DNA of 64,000 nucleotides. Origin: Agapetus fuscipes (taxonomy: Eukaryota; Arthropoda; Insecta; Trichoptera; Glossosomatidae). Both the position numbers and the translations under genes were made by a program. A model generated the notes under the pieces. It saw nothing but the letters and a program-made list of their open reading frames with translations. It ran no database searches and had not been told where the DNA came from. Shown one piece after another: positions 58,401 to 64,000 of this stretch. The stretch is from the NCBI GenBank assembly GCA_951799405.1, contig OX637334.1, positions 1 to 64,000 of the forward strand. The letters are read 5' to 3'. Position 1 is the stretch's first letter. Each line of letters starts with the position of its first letter.

Positions 58401-61400
58401 GGTTAGTGTTTACTAGAGGTTTGGGTTTGTTATTGCAGCATTTGTAAGCACAAACTTACACCTGTTTGCTGGCATGTGTACATGAAATATGAATCTCAAA
58501 TGTTAAAATATCATTGGAACTTAGATAATATTTAATTAGAAACATGGTGCAAGGTCCTCATGTTAAATACTCATGCATCCATTTCAAAATCGTGACAAAA
58601 AATTCATTCAGTTTATGGGCAAAGACAAACCAGGCAAAAATTGTTCCGTGGGAAAAGGGCAAAGCAAAGAATTGTGAACTTTACATTGATGGAGGAATAA
58701 CTGCTCATGCTTCTGTAACAACTGATCCTCTTACATCAGATCCCACATGAACATATCTGTAGTGCAATATTGTTAACATGACTTCATGCATCTCTAGTGA
58801 CTGGCACGAGCTAGGTATATAATATGCTGGGTGTGACTCTGGCTGGGAATTCAGAGCTTAGTTTAGTGGCAATGCATGTAAAGAGATATGAGAGCTCTGC
58901 ATCAGATTAAAATTGATAATCTCTAAATTTTTTTTCACAGAACAAGTATTCTATAATTAGGCTGCGTACGCACTAGGCGGTTCCAGCTGCGGTTCATACT
59001 GCGTTAGCTTTAGGTTAGGTGCAACCGCAGTTTGCGGCATGCCGCACGCCCTGCTGCAGTGCGGCATGCCGCACGCCCTGCTGCAGTGCGGCATGCCGCA
59101 CGCCCTGCCGCAGTGCGGCATGCCGCAGGTGCAACCGCAGTTTGCGGCATGCCGCACGCCCTGCCGCAGTGCGGCATGCCGCAGGTGCAACCGCAGTTTG
59201 CGGCATGCCGCACGCCCTGCTGCAGTGCGGCATGCCGCACGCCCTGCCACAGTGCGGCATGCCGCACGCCCTGCCACAGTGCGGCATGCCGCAGGTGCAA
59301 CCGCAGTTTGCGGCATGCCGCACGCCCTGCCGCAGTGCGGCATGCCGCAGGTGTAACCGCAGTTTGCGGCATGCCGCACGCCCTGCCGCAGTGCGGCATG
59401 CCGCAGGTGTAACCGCAGTTTGCGGCATGCCGCACGCCCTGCCGCAGTGCGGCATGCCGCAGGTGTAACCGCAGTTTGCGGCATGCCGCACACCCTGCCG
59501 CAGTGCGGCATGCCGCAGGTGTAACCGCAGTTTGCGGCATGCCGCACGCCCTGCCGCAGTGCGGCATGCCGCAGGTGTAACCGCAGTTTGCGGCATGCCG
59601 CACGCCCTGCCGCAGTGCGGCATGCCGCAGGTGTAACCGCAGTTTGCGGCATGCCGCACACCCTGCTGCAGTGCGGCATGCCGCCTAGTGCGTACGTACC
59701 CTTAGACAGTTGAAGGGTTTGTGTATTGACATTGTGAAGATTCATTTTAAATTAATAATGTAAAAATAAAATAATAAGTTTTTCTTCACAAGTTGATTTA
59801 TTTCTAGGGCTTTCCATGTTGTTGAATCATCACATTGTCGTTGATAATGATGTGATGTGAGGTTGTCCTCTTGATAATGATGTGATGTGAGGTTGTCCTC
59901 TTGATAATGATGTGATTACCTCGAAAGAGCTCAAGGAAATAAATCAACTTGTGTAGAAAAAATTTGTATTGTATTTTTACATAATTAATTCTATAATTAT
60001 AAGGCAATTTTACTTCCCTCCTTTTTATTATTCATTATTAAGTTTCCTTGTTCCTGAGGATGAGCTAAGGATTGCGAATGTGAGTAAATTTACTTAAATA
60101 ATAAAAGAGTGTGAAAATACAACAGCCTTATTGACTATTGTTATAGAATACTTGCTTTGTAAAAAAAAGATTAATGATGAAGTTTCACAGTGGTAATACA
60201 CCAAACATTAAAAATATAAAAGTGATGGTGAGGGGCTAACCATACATAAAGGTATGTTCCTACAAGCAATGTTAGTGGGCATGCTTTTAAATTTTACTCA
60301 AAAACATTCACACTCTCCACAACCTTCATTTTCCTTTTTCTTAGAAACTTGGCCATGTGATGTCACAATTTACTTAGTGTTGAAGTTTGCGCTGAGTACG
60401 TTATTTGGAGTTGGCATACCTAAGCTTGAGGTGCATCCATACATGCTGAGCTATTGGAATGGTTTTGCAGCTGCCATCGTCCATATTTGGAGTTGGCATA
60501 ACTAAGCTTGAGGTGCATCCATACATGCTGAGCTATTGGAATGGTTTTGCAGCTGCCATCGTCCATATTTGGAGTTGGCATAACTAAGCTTGAGGTGCAT
60601 CCATACATGCTGAGCTATTGGAATGGTTTTGCAGCTGCCATCGTCCATATTTGGAGTTGGCATAACTAAGCTTGAGGTGCATCCATACATGCTGAGCTAT
60701 TGGAATGGTTTTGCAGCTGCCATCGTCCATATTTGGAGTTGGCATAACTAAGCTTGAGGTGCATCCATACATGCTGAGCTATTGGAATGGTTTTGCAGCT
60801 GCCATCGTCCATATTTGGAGTTGGCATAACTAAGCTTGAGGTGCATCCATACATGCTGAGCTATTGGAATGGTTTTGCAGCTGCCATCGTCCATATTTGG
60901 AGTTGGCATAACTAAGCTTGAGGTGCATCCATACATGCTGAGCTATTGGAATGGTTTTGCAGCTGCCATCGTCCATATTTGGAGTTGGCATAACTAAGCT
61001 TGAGGTGCATCCATACATGCTGAGCTATTGGAATGGTTTTGCAGCTGCCATCGTCCATATTTGGAGTTGGCATAACTAAGCTTGAGGTGCATCCATACAT
61101 GCTGAGCTATTGGAATGGTTTTGCAGCTGCCATCGTCCATATTTGGAGTTGGCATAACTAAGCTTGAGGTGCATCCATACATGCTGAGCTAACACCGTCA
61201 ACTACTTCTCTTAAATTGAGGGGTTGCCAGCTCCCAACGGGGCTGGTTCTCATTTCTTTTGAAGGATAAGTCAACTTTACATGGCAACCCCTTGAGGGGC
61301 GCCATATGAAATTGCATTATATAGCTGCTCTCCTGTCTTGGATTCTGTATGACTCATTTGAATTGATTTAACAAAAATAAACTAAATTCTAGATAACAAA

Positions 61401-61612
61401 ATAAAAGCACACCATGCGCACTAGCGTTATGCCCCACACAGCGAGCAGCAAGACAGCCAGTAGAAGAGAAGGAAGAGTTGATGTACCTATGCAATTGGTT
61501 TGAGTGAACGTACTTTTTAAGGTTGGTGTGCTTCCAGTTGTTGGCCGGGCCGTCCATGGCGTTGACGGCTCTCTCACACATGGACACAAATATCTGCTCA
61601 GAGTTGTCATCG
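43195..61612 (-). CDS. 3' portion of a large spliced gene, possibly a PP6 regulatory (SAPS) subunit
   Basis: Six minus-strand exons join in exact phase: 61514-61612, 57753-57854, 55752-55834, 55060-55283, 54264-54411 and 43195-43454. All have GT-AG borders and the last ends in TGA at 43195-43197. The encoded 304-residue tail starts with QIFVSMCERAVNAMDG. It has an acidic run (DPDGDGDDDD), NEWDDAEDIEDITP, then PWGDV and GGWADFGSLGG, and ends in a Gln/Ser/Pro/Thr-rich stretch. An F-x3-C-x2-R-x4-D pattern followed by acidic and Trp-rich GWADF-type segments resembles the C-terminus of SAPS-domain proteins, which direct PP6 phosphatase. That assignment is weak because the SAPS domain itself would lie beyond 61612, perhaps outside the window. 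The introns are loaded with repeats; the last (10.8 kb) holds the young gypsy element. Confidence 0.7.
43455..44183. other. Last intron, 3' side
   Basis: Non-coding; nothing recognised apart from AT-rich sequence. Confidence 0.5.
44184..44263 (+). mobile_element. R-family repeat, truncated
   Basis: The first ~80 bases of the family (TCCTTGACTTATATGTTGG ... TTTGCCAATGTCACCC) are fused directly to an RTE 3' fragment. Confidence 0.7.
44264..44345 (+). pseudogene. RTE-like LINE 3' fragment
   Basis: Reads AAGAAGGTTATGAA ... GGACAGAAAGAAATGGCGG, matching the RTE C-terminus (KKVMN...KDRKKWRRIC) with deletions. Confidence 0.65.
44391..45029 (-). mobile_element. CR1/Jockey-group LINE, 3' part (downstream of gypsy insertion)
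   Basis: On the minus strand it carries the end of the LINE ORF (QRLGNIYNEIDSDTHTN) and an A-rich 3' UTR. It ends GGCACAATGTGCCGTTAAAG plus (AATA)n, homologous to the 3' end at 20640-20690. The rest of the element is at 51293-52290. Confidence 0.85.
45030..45183 (+). repeat. 5' LTR of the young Ty3/gypsy element
   Basis: 154 bp, TG...CA ends, identical to the 3' LTR. A TATATAAAAG motif at 45039-45049 may be the core promoter. Confidence 0.95.
45184..45580 (+). other. Gypsy leader (5' UTR)
   Basis: An AT-rich leader between LTR and the Gag-Pol ATG at 45581. It holds the primer-binding site; no ORF. Confidence 0.7.
45186..45202 (+). promoter_or_regulatory. Primer-binding site candidate
   Basis: TGGTGTCAGGTGTGGGG lies 2 nt after the 5' LTR, where a tRNA 3' end would anneal. 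The tRNA is not identified. Confidence 0.6.
45581..49369 (+). CDS. Gag-Pol: SAP motif, coiled coil, CCHC, protease, RT, RNase H
   Basis: 1262 codons. Residues 9-43 fit a SAP motif (LKVVELKEELAERDL then GQKTTLQARL), a DNA-binding helix pair. Residues ~62-180 are a coiled coil built from repeated NSKSLEEKMAD units. A gag core follows. The CCHC knuckle uses C423, C426, H431 and C436. The protease active site is DTGA at 498-501. RT lies at about 775-960 with YLDD at 912-915. RNase H has LDTDAS (Asp1059, Asp1061). Gag and Pol are one frame with no stop between, so proteolysis must separate them. The frame ends at 49369 just before integrase, which continues in the -1 frame. No lesion is seen within this ORF. 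Polyprotein for capsid assembly and reverse transcription in the cytoplasm. Confidence 0.95.
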   Translation: MAKFVNIKDLKVVELKEELAERDLDSSGQKTTLQARLTEALENAGENPSAFVLLSGGGALAELNTSLSGLKAEMAVNSKSLEEKMADNSKSLEEKMTELAVNSKSLEEKMADNSKSLREDLAGWKEEMAKNLAEKMTNLKEELEEKLTGLEERQTETMSEIEARVSNLEERLRAKLADKCPMESTRLSPATGHSQNNETSGECSTPIKVARGEEDPWLVKHNLPTFDGKTSWEEYMTLFETAAMMGNWTQQKKASVLSLSLRGDALRVLQMVPMDRRNDFGELKQRLDMRFGHRYMEQLYKSQLNTRVQKTNETLQEYEMDIVRLVRDAYPTAPDDVYESLAIEKFLNGLREWETQQAVKLAHPKTLNEALTQALEFEAIKQSVRGHTKVRAMEVEETQSSSTEEIIKKVLERLRSRRRDIRCWNCGQLGHLSTRCPKPQQPKKQGSKKKRVNGKGQPLTRAGEALKLAAIVATSRGNCSSIFVNGLIDGVTRELLVDTGATRTIMRRDIAARCKQISPTNWSLRTATGETAQVFGETIATFQIGNTTFDHRTLVANIEEDVILGMDILDHFGCSLNLKKGAIKIGNEEVILQRRKELAARVILAENTEIKGHSEMMVCARLDSDCADDQILMIEPENIGNANKGVLVARAVIRARETIPVKIMNVNNFPIKINEGCVLGRCEKITSIVQQMVRMPCEERKLTTQLETLVHEASQGLTEENKRRVRSLICRYHMIFEDSNGSLGRTKVVRHTIDTGDARPIKQAPRRLPFAKREEADQIVQDMRRDGTIEPSSSPWTSPVVLVKKKDGTTRFCVDYRQLNEVTKKDSYPLPRIDDTLDTLTGCTIFSTLDLKSGYWQVELDAKDKEKTAFSTGSGLWQFTVMPFGLCNAPATFERLMENVLRGLSWETCLVYLDDIIILGKDFNHQLRNLEQVFGRLQDAGLKLNPKKCNLFRKQVHYLGHVVSQRGVEVDPAKVKAVKDWPVLKDRHETRSFLGLCTYYRRFVPRFADIAKPLTKLTEENTRFSWSDACQQAFEELKRRLTSAPILSYPRKEGKFILDTDASNVGIGGVLSQIQDGHEAVLGYFSKVLSKPERNYCVTRRELLAVIKSVEHFRKYLYGRRFTLRTDHSALVWLLRFKNPEGQVARWIERLQEYDYDPEHRAGTLHRNADALSRRPCHEDCRHCSRVDTKAAIVSRTTVTSEDWREEEMRQDQENDPELKYLIQWVREKQRPTWEQVAPLSPTVNNWKMGYLNEQLKTKTVQ
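49108..51123 (+). CDS. Integrase with C-terminal macro domain and CCCH zinc finger
   Basis: 671 codons counted from Met at 49108. The first ~70 are a shadow of the upstream frame, and family-like sequence begins near 49315. The HHCC region includes H107, H114, C144 and C147. The catalytic triad is D176, D236 and E272 (DX35E). A GPY/F module starts at 412. Residues ~483-628 match a macro domain: QQDLFAVP (GDLF-type strand), EDLDMSGGVAGAFRNKFG (ADP-ribose loop) and VPKMGGGPAGRDW (595-604, with Asp603 before Trp). The closest pattern is the TARG1/Poa1 group; the position of the TARG1 nucleophile Lys appears to be Arg. Residues 641-659 form C-x7-C-x5-C-x3-H, a CCCH zinc finger. Integrase inserts the cDNA; the roles of the tail are unknown. 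Confidence 0.9.
   Translation: MSRRLQTLQQSGHKGCYSKPDDSHERGLERRRNEAGPRERPRAEVSNTMGARKTKANLGTSRPVITNRQQLENGILKRAIENEDGTVKKLQLLVPKVRVAEILKLLHDGTSGGHLGVKKTLEKLRDRFYWVNCKENVKDWCRKCVTCATANGPLRKKRAPMRQYNVGSPFERIAIDIAGPYPTTEDGNKYILVAMDYFSKWVEAYALPNQEAVTVAEALVTQLISRFGVPLELHSDQGRNFEARVFQQMCDLLGIKKTRTTALHPQSDGMVERMNRTVGRYLAKHVSSHQRDWDRHLPLFLLAHRSAVHETTGQTPGSILFGRELRLPCDLKFGCRPTEDLAGEDYVSDLRRRLDGAHEQVRANIREASGRMKERYDIRAEDGGYQAGDLVWLFDPKRRRGYSPKLQRSWDGPYEVVKRINDVIYKIRKEPSGKPRIVHFNRLTPYLGNNHDDGPEQRVRRCAGFKGAATFDDFWVEAQDGRKIRHDITKEVQQDLFAVPSNYAMACCTAEDLDMSGGVAGAFRNKFGKVTAPVESRPIAGRALRLPGEERHAYCLVTRMTVSEKTGYQDLWDSLVHLRDQLMQAGISKLAVPKMGGGPAGRDWRIIRNIMETVFENTGIEILVCCEQLQRRHPDDRTVDCYFFSRAGCSRGTSCRYRHAPGSRLFRDGTA
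50554..50991 (+). other. Macro domain segment of the gypsy Pol
   Basis: Residues ~483-628 of the second ORF. The order of blocks follows the macro fold: beta strand DLF, the D-M-S-G-G-V-A loop, a central YCLVTRM strand, a helix, the AVPKMGGG strand-loop and a final ETVFENTGIEILVCC helix-strand. Macro domains bind ADP-ribose, and some remove it from proteins or nucleic acids. Activity here is inferred only. Confidence 0.85.
51028..51084 (+). other. CCCH zinc finger segment of the gypsy Pol
   Basis: C641, C649, C655 and H659 with basic residues between (SRGTSCRYRH). CCCH fingers typically bind RNA. The protein ends 12 residues later. Confidence 0.8.
51122..51134 (+). promoter_or_regulatory. 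Polypurine tract
   Basis: AAGGAGGGGGCAA directly before the 3' LTR primes plus-strand synthesis in this family type. Confidence 0.8.
51135..51288 (+). repeat. 3' LTR of the young Ty3/gypsy element
   Basis: Identical to 45030-45183; followed by the GTTG duplication. Confidence 0.95.
51293..52290 (-). mobile_element. CR1/Jockey-group LINE, RT part (upstream of gypsy insertion)
   Basis: The minus-strand RT frame starts at about 52290 (TDFSKAFDS) and includes SGVPQGSHLGP and LLFADDVKFFRV. It runs uninterrupted to the gypsy insertion point; a short disturbed stretch lies near 52130-52150. It continues at 45029. The 5' end is truncated within RT. Same subfamily as 19390-20690. Confidence 0.85.
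52311..52532 (-). mobile_element. R-family repeat, minus copy
   Basis: The reverse complement starts with a degenerate CCTTGACTGATAGGTTGG and ends AATGCATTTAATATGAGCCC. It still has an open 65-codon frame starting MRLTT. Confidence 0.75.
52709..52965 (+). mobile_element. R-family repeat, full copy
   Basis: TTCCTTGACTTATAGGTTGG start, GATAAGATTAGATTA end; same subtype as the copy at 331. Confidence 0.85.
52975..53250 (+). mobile_element. Two partial R-family repeats in tandem
   Basis: 52975-53074 and 53077-53250 each run from the TCAGGGAAGGT block to the TTTGCAACTTAGATTATAG-type end. Confidence 0.7.
53251..53831. other. Two degenerate tRNA-like segments; otherwise non-coding
   Basis: 53413-53485, read on the minus strand, has GTAGCTCGGCGGTAACG and GGTTCGAGCCACGG, like a tRNA-derived SINE head. 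53585-53660 has a GGTGGCTGTATTGGC ... GTGTTCGATCCC arrangement on the plus strand. Neither folds convincingly as an intact tRNA by eye. Confidence 0.45.
53832..54079 (+). mobile_element. R-family repeat, full copy near-identical to 18741-18989
   Basis: It differs from the 18741 copy at only a few positions, and its 75-codon frame (53852-54079) is kept. Confidence 0.85.
54264..54411 (-). CDS. SAPS-like gene, exon 5 of those visible
   Basis: Acceptor ATTTCCAG|ATA, donor CCAAG|GTATAG. Encodes IIGTDGLHQAVVASVQESAA and ends SSSQ, phase 1. Confidence 0.75.
54412..55059. other. Intron between SAPS-like exons
   Basis: No repeat or gene recognised. Confidence 0.5.
55060..55283 (-). CDS. SAPS-like gene, exon 4 of those visible
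   Basis: Acceptor GGGTAG|CG, donor GAC|GTGAGT. Encodes WGDVINPPVDQGGWADFGSL and ends NDQD, phase 0. Confidence 0.8.
55752..55834 (-). CDS. SAPS-like gene, exon 3 of those visible (83 nt)
   Basis: Acceptor CTTCCAG|C, donor CTCGC|GTAAGA. Encodes NEWDDAEDIEDITPVPGLSA. This small exon is what makes the flanking phases (2 and 1) agree. Confidence 0.75.
55835..56438. other. Intron, AT-rich
   Basis: Nothing recognised before the 41-bp array. Confidence 0.5.
56439..57050. repeat. 41-bp tandem array (about 14.5 units) ending in an inverted half-unit
   Basis: Unit AAGCCACTGAATATACCTAT plus TGTGTACATATACCTAGGTAT. Units look identical. Each contains the palindrome TATACCTAGGTATA. The last unit runs into CAGTGGCTTAT, the inverse of its own start, making a terminal hairpin. 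Confidence 0.95.
57377..57682. mobile_element. piggyBac-style MITE, copy B
   Basis: TTAA-CCCTTCAACTGCGGGTAACA ... CAGAATATTCAGAAAC...AAGG-TTAA. Reverse complement of the copy at 34114-34402. Lies in an intron of the SAPS-like gene. Confidence 0.65.
57753..57854 (-). CDS. SAPS-like gene, exon 2 of those visible
   Basis: Acceptor GCTTACAG|G, donor ATTG|GTAACA. Encodes LAVDPDGDGDDDDASS...YDDSWMAQEN. Confidence 0.75.
57855..58291. other. Intron, unassigned
   Basis: No gene seen; a possible RTE 3' scrap near 58160-58200 is too diverged to call. Confidence 0.35.
58292..58535 (+). mobile_element. R-family repeat, diverged copy
   Basis: GGTATAGGGCTGATCACCCATGC ... GGAACTTAGATAATATT retains the family order. 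Confidence 0.7.
58536..58960. other. Intron, unassigned
   Basis: A 68-codon plus frame at 58544-58750 has no recognised motif. Confidence 0.35.
58967..59696. mobile_element. GC-rich palindromic array bounded by inverted repeats
   Basis: The outer ends GCGTACGCACTAGGCGG (58967) and CCGCCTAGTGCGTACG (about 59682) are inverted copies. Between them are 24 copies of the palindrome GCGGCATGCCGC. They are arranged mostly as a 56-bp unit with two palindromes each, separated by CGCCCTGCCGCAGT and GGTGTAACCGCAGTTT. Open frames on all strands come from the repeat. It looks like a TIR element whose interior expanded. Confidence 0.85.
59757..59983. repeat. Foldback with ~47-bp arms and internal 30-bp repeats
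   Basis: The left arm ATGTAAAAATAAAATAATAA...CACAAGTTGATTTATTTC is matched in inverse by GAAATAAATCAACTTGTGTA...GTATTTTTACAT. Inside, TTGATAATGATGTGATGTGA plus GGTTGTCCTC is repeated two and a half times (59843-59916). Confidence 0.75.
59984..60401. other. Intron, AT-rich
   Basis: Nothing recognised. Confidence 0.4.
60402..61190. repeat. 82-bp tandem array (about 9.6 units)
   Basis: Unit TATTTGGAGTTGGCATAACT ... GCAGCTGCCATCGTCCA. Units appear identical except the first (CATACC). It lies in an intron of the SAPS-like gene. Confidence 0.95.
61206..61310 (-). mobile_element. SINE family 1 fragment
   Basis: CCAGCTCCCAACGGGGCTGGTTC and TCTCATTTCTTTTGAAGG match the family body in minus orientation; no head. 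Confidence 0.55.
61514..61612 (-). CDS. SAPS-like gene, exon 1 of those visible
   Basis: Acceptor TTTTTTCAG|C, donor AAAAA|GTACGT; 32 whole codons (DDNSEQIFVSMCERAV...). Ends phase 2. Confidence 0.75.
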
Positions 61613-61727
61613 CTGAAAAAACACACAATCAGTCACGACTAACAGAGATTAACCATTGTCTTATCATCATTAAGACGGGGAGTGTGGAGTTGGCTGTTCA
61701 CATGGATCTGCTGCTGGGTACTTCTCT

Positions 61728-61868
61728 TATCCCTTCAACATTCATCACTCCATTTTATTTTGCTCATTTTGCGGATTCCAGTCATTTGCAATCTTGTTTA
61801 TTTGAGCAACCTACTCTTCCTTCAGCCTTCCTTTGCCGTTCATCATCCATTGTTTCAAGTTGAGCAAC
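61728..61868 (-). pseudogene. RTE-like LINE 3' fragment
   Basis: CATTCATCACTCC ... CCAGTCATTTGCAATCTTGTTTA ... CCTTTGCCGTTCATCATCCATTG parallels 12140-12316, with deletions. Confidence 0.6.
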
Positions 61869-62972
61869 CCCCACAGGACGCTTTTTGTACTTTCTTATTT
61901 TTGTTTATCCTGCATTCATTTATGAGCAGGGCCCCGAGTATGCAACAATTTGTAAACTCACCTCGATTGTGTAAATCAAAAAATGTGTGACAACCAAATC
62001 AGCCTCTAAGAGTGCCGTCTTATATTCCATGTATTTTTTATTTACGCAATCGAGGTGAGATTTACGCAATGTGTCACTCAAGGCATTGGAATCTATCTTA
62101 CTTCTTTCAAAGATAATCAAAAGTTTGCCCACAAGCAGGGTTATACCAAATCCTGGTTCATCAGGCAGATTGACAATGGACTAAAAGATCTATGATCTTC
62201 ATCATTTGGACCTGTCAGGAGTGACACACACCAAAGTGGTGTGTGCTTATCAACTTATTTTCACAAAAATAAAGAAAGTACAATGTATTTATTTTTTAGG
62301 ATTTAAATTAAAACACTGTTTTATATTTTCACATTTACAATTATTTATTTCTATTTTACAAACGTTTTCGATCTTTAAGAGGCTACCGTCCTCAAACGCC
62401 CTTGAGTTTTGAGCGCTATATATACCTAGTGTTATGGTTTGCTCTCCATTCTCGAAATCCAAATAAAAGGCATGTCTCACATAAACAGTACAATGAAAGT
62501 ATAAATTAAGGATTAAAGATTTGAGCACATACTGTCGTGACACACAAGGCAAAAAATGATTAGTTTTTGCAATTTGTGTCACAACATCTTGTGTTCAATA
62601 CTTTTCCCTCTGTCTGGTAGATGAGAGCCGTGAGACAGAAATATGTTTGTCCCTTTCTACTTTGACGTGATATGGTAACTAAAAGTTTTGCACGCAAAAA
62701 TGATTTTTGGTGTCATTTATTTTGACTAATAATGTTACATTGCCTCAAATTATACTATATGTGTACAGATCTGGGATGGCGATGTCCCTTTCACAAATTT
62801 CTATTGCACAGGGTTACTCCTCGTTCACCGAAAACTAATTTAAAAAAAGAGTTTCATATTTTCTACATTATTAGAAATCTTACCAATTATTTAATGTTTT
62901 AAAATTGTAATTTAAGCAACGCCCTAAATGACTACAACATGAGTTCTCAATATTTTTCGGGTGGCGACTTGT
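61869..62972. other. AT-rich, unassigned
   Basis: No exon of the upstream gene could be found. Near 62362 a short ACGTTTTCGATCTTTAAGAG motif recalls the arms of the palindrome at 26833. Confidence 0.4.
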
Positions 62973-63245
62973 ATCCAGTCGTTATTCCGCTAGGGGTGGC
63001 CAGTACCTCTGTAGATATATTTCCACTTTATTTATTTGTTCATTTTCTAGTTTGGTTTTTATTTGTAAGTTCACATTCAGCATTTGTAAGCGCGAACTAA
63101 CATGTGTTTGTGGGCATGCATTTGATACGAGTTTTGATTGTTAATTTAGCTTTGCAACTTCGATTATAGATTATTACAGACTGTAACTGTAACTCTGTCA
63201 CCATTCCGCTAGGGGTGGCCAGAGCCTCTGCAGAGTTGCCTCATT
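62973..63245 (-). mobile_element. Two RTE-like 3' ends flanking an R-family copy
   Basis: 62973-63030 and 63180-63245 each carry TTCCGCTAGGGGTGGCCAG, the minus-strand RTE 3' end. The second has a (CTGTAA)n tail. Between them, 63045-63178 is a plus-strand R-family remnant. Confidence 0.7.
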
Positions 63246-63331
63246 TTCAATATCGACGGACTTTGGTCGTTTTTAATATAGCTTATTCGATCTCTGTTAC
63301 AAAGATGTATTGACATTCAAGGCTTATTCAT

Positions 63332-63512
63332 ATTTAATGCACGCCTATAATATGCAGGCAAATCTAAATTCACGCTTACACATGTTGCATGTGTACCTAC
63401 ATACATTTTTTTTTACTTTCTCTGAAATAGCGGTGACATTGGCAAGTAAAAACATTTTTTACAGCGTGGGTGGTCAGCCACATGCCAACCTACAAGTTAA
63501 AGAACACAAATA
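63332..63512 (-). mobile_element. R-family repeat, minus copy
   Basis: TTTAATGCACGCCTATAATA ... GGGTGGTCAGCCACATGCCA ... ACCTACAAGTTAAAGAACA follows the inverse family order. A short SINE 1 tail (CTACACATATAGTGAAGCTT) follows at 63536. Confidence 0.7.
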
Positions 63513-63570
63513 TATGATCAACTCAACTTAACTAAACTACACATATAGTGAAGCTTCTTGCCGCGTTATT

Positions 63571-64000
63571 GTCTATCCAGACAAATTTGGTTGGTGAAGA
63601 CAATTTTAATTCACAAAACTATTTATAAAAAAGAATGGTTCAACTTCAAAACTATCGATATATTTTTTTTAATCAAGAAAAAACCCCATTAAGTTAAAGA
63701 TTGCGACCCTGGTGCGTGAGCCAATGGATTCACACACACACGTCAAAATCGGGTGTTGTATGCGTAAGCTCGCGCGCCGGAAATTTCTTAGACAATGGGA
63801 CGTGCTCTCAGCTCTGCATCTCAAGCTCGAATGTCGTTGAAACGAAATAAACAGCCGCTTTTATTCTGTAGCTTTTCGCCTTACAAAATTGTATGGAATT
63901 TTCGGAGCTGTTTTTTTATTTTATTTTGTTAAATTAACATGCATTATCACGAAAAAAAAATGCGGTCAACTTTGAGTTTGATTAATAAACTTACTATTCA
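63571..64000. other. Unassigned end of window
   Basis: No gene seen; a CA-rich and CGCGCGCC-containing stretch is at 63720-63780. Confidence 0.3.

Noticed and set aside
58957..59745. 262-codon Cys/Gly/Met-rich frame and others over the GC-rich array
   Set aside because: Open in several frames at once due to palindromic repeats lacking stop codons.
60402..61190. CRISPR-like array
   Set aside because: Units are directly contiguous with no variable spacers and the genome is eukaryotic; the same applies to the 41-bp array.

Overview
The window is eukaryotic nuclear DNA from an arthropod, most likely an insect. The evidence is three spliced animal genes with GT-AG introns, R1-clade, RTE-like and CR1/Jockey-group LINEs, Ty3/gypsy elements, tRNA-derived SINEs and a short (CCTAA)n tract like the insect telomere repeat. 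The style of the repeats would fit a moth or butterfly, but this cannot be proved from the window. Host coding sequence is sparse and most of the DNA is repeats, often nested.

Layout. 1-23.4 kb is a repeat graveyard: a GC-rich foldback MITE, an R1-clade LINE relic, SINEs of two families, a nearly complete CR1/Jockey-group LINE (7.4-10.5 kb), a Ty3/gypsy relic carrying a solo LTR, an RTE 3' end and a MITE (11-13 kb), a second CR1-group LINE (14.6-16.2 kb, minus), an RTE-like LINE (17.3-19.4 kb) and the 3' end of a third CR1-group LINE (19.4-20.7 kb). At 23.4-25.5 kb lies a small minus-strand gene that I identify as ashwin (C2orf49 family, a tRNA-ligase-complex subunit). It is head-to-head with a plus-strand Rab39 GTPase gene (25.9-29.9 kb). 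A 391-bp gap separates their start codons and probably holds a shared promoter. The ashwin intron holds a 26-bp tandem array, and a Rab39 intron holds a 131-bp-arm palindrome.

From 30 to 43 kb the DNA is AT-rich, non-coding and mostly single-copy (probably 3' UTRs and intergenic), with several MITEs, a perfect hairpin and a 51-bp minisatellite. From 43.2 to 61.6 kb runs the 3' part of a large minus-strand gene. Six exons join in consistent phase and encode an acidic, then Ser/Thr/Gln-rich C-terminal tail, possibly a PP6 regulatory (SAPS) subunit. Its last intron (10.8 kb) contains a CR1-group LINE that was itself interrupted, inside its ORF, by a young Ty3/gypsy retrotransposon (45,030-51,288) with identical 154-bp LTRs and a GTTG target duplication.

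The most striking object is this Ty3/gypsy element. Its Gag-Pol begins with a SAP-like DNA-binding motif and a repeated coiled coil. Its integrase is followed by a macro domain (ADP-ribose binding/hydrolase fold, TARG1/Poa1-like) and then a CCCH zinc finger. I know of no standard Ty3/gypsy architecture with that tail. RNase H and integrase lie in different frames (a -1 step). The other accessory structure of note is a GC-rich array of 24 palindromic 12-13-mers bounded by inverted repeats (58.96-59.70 kb).
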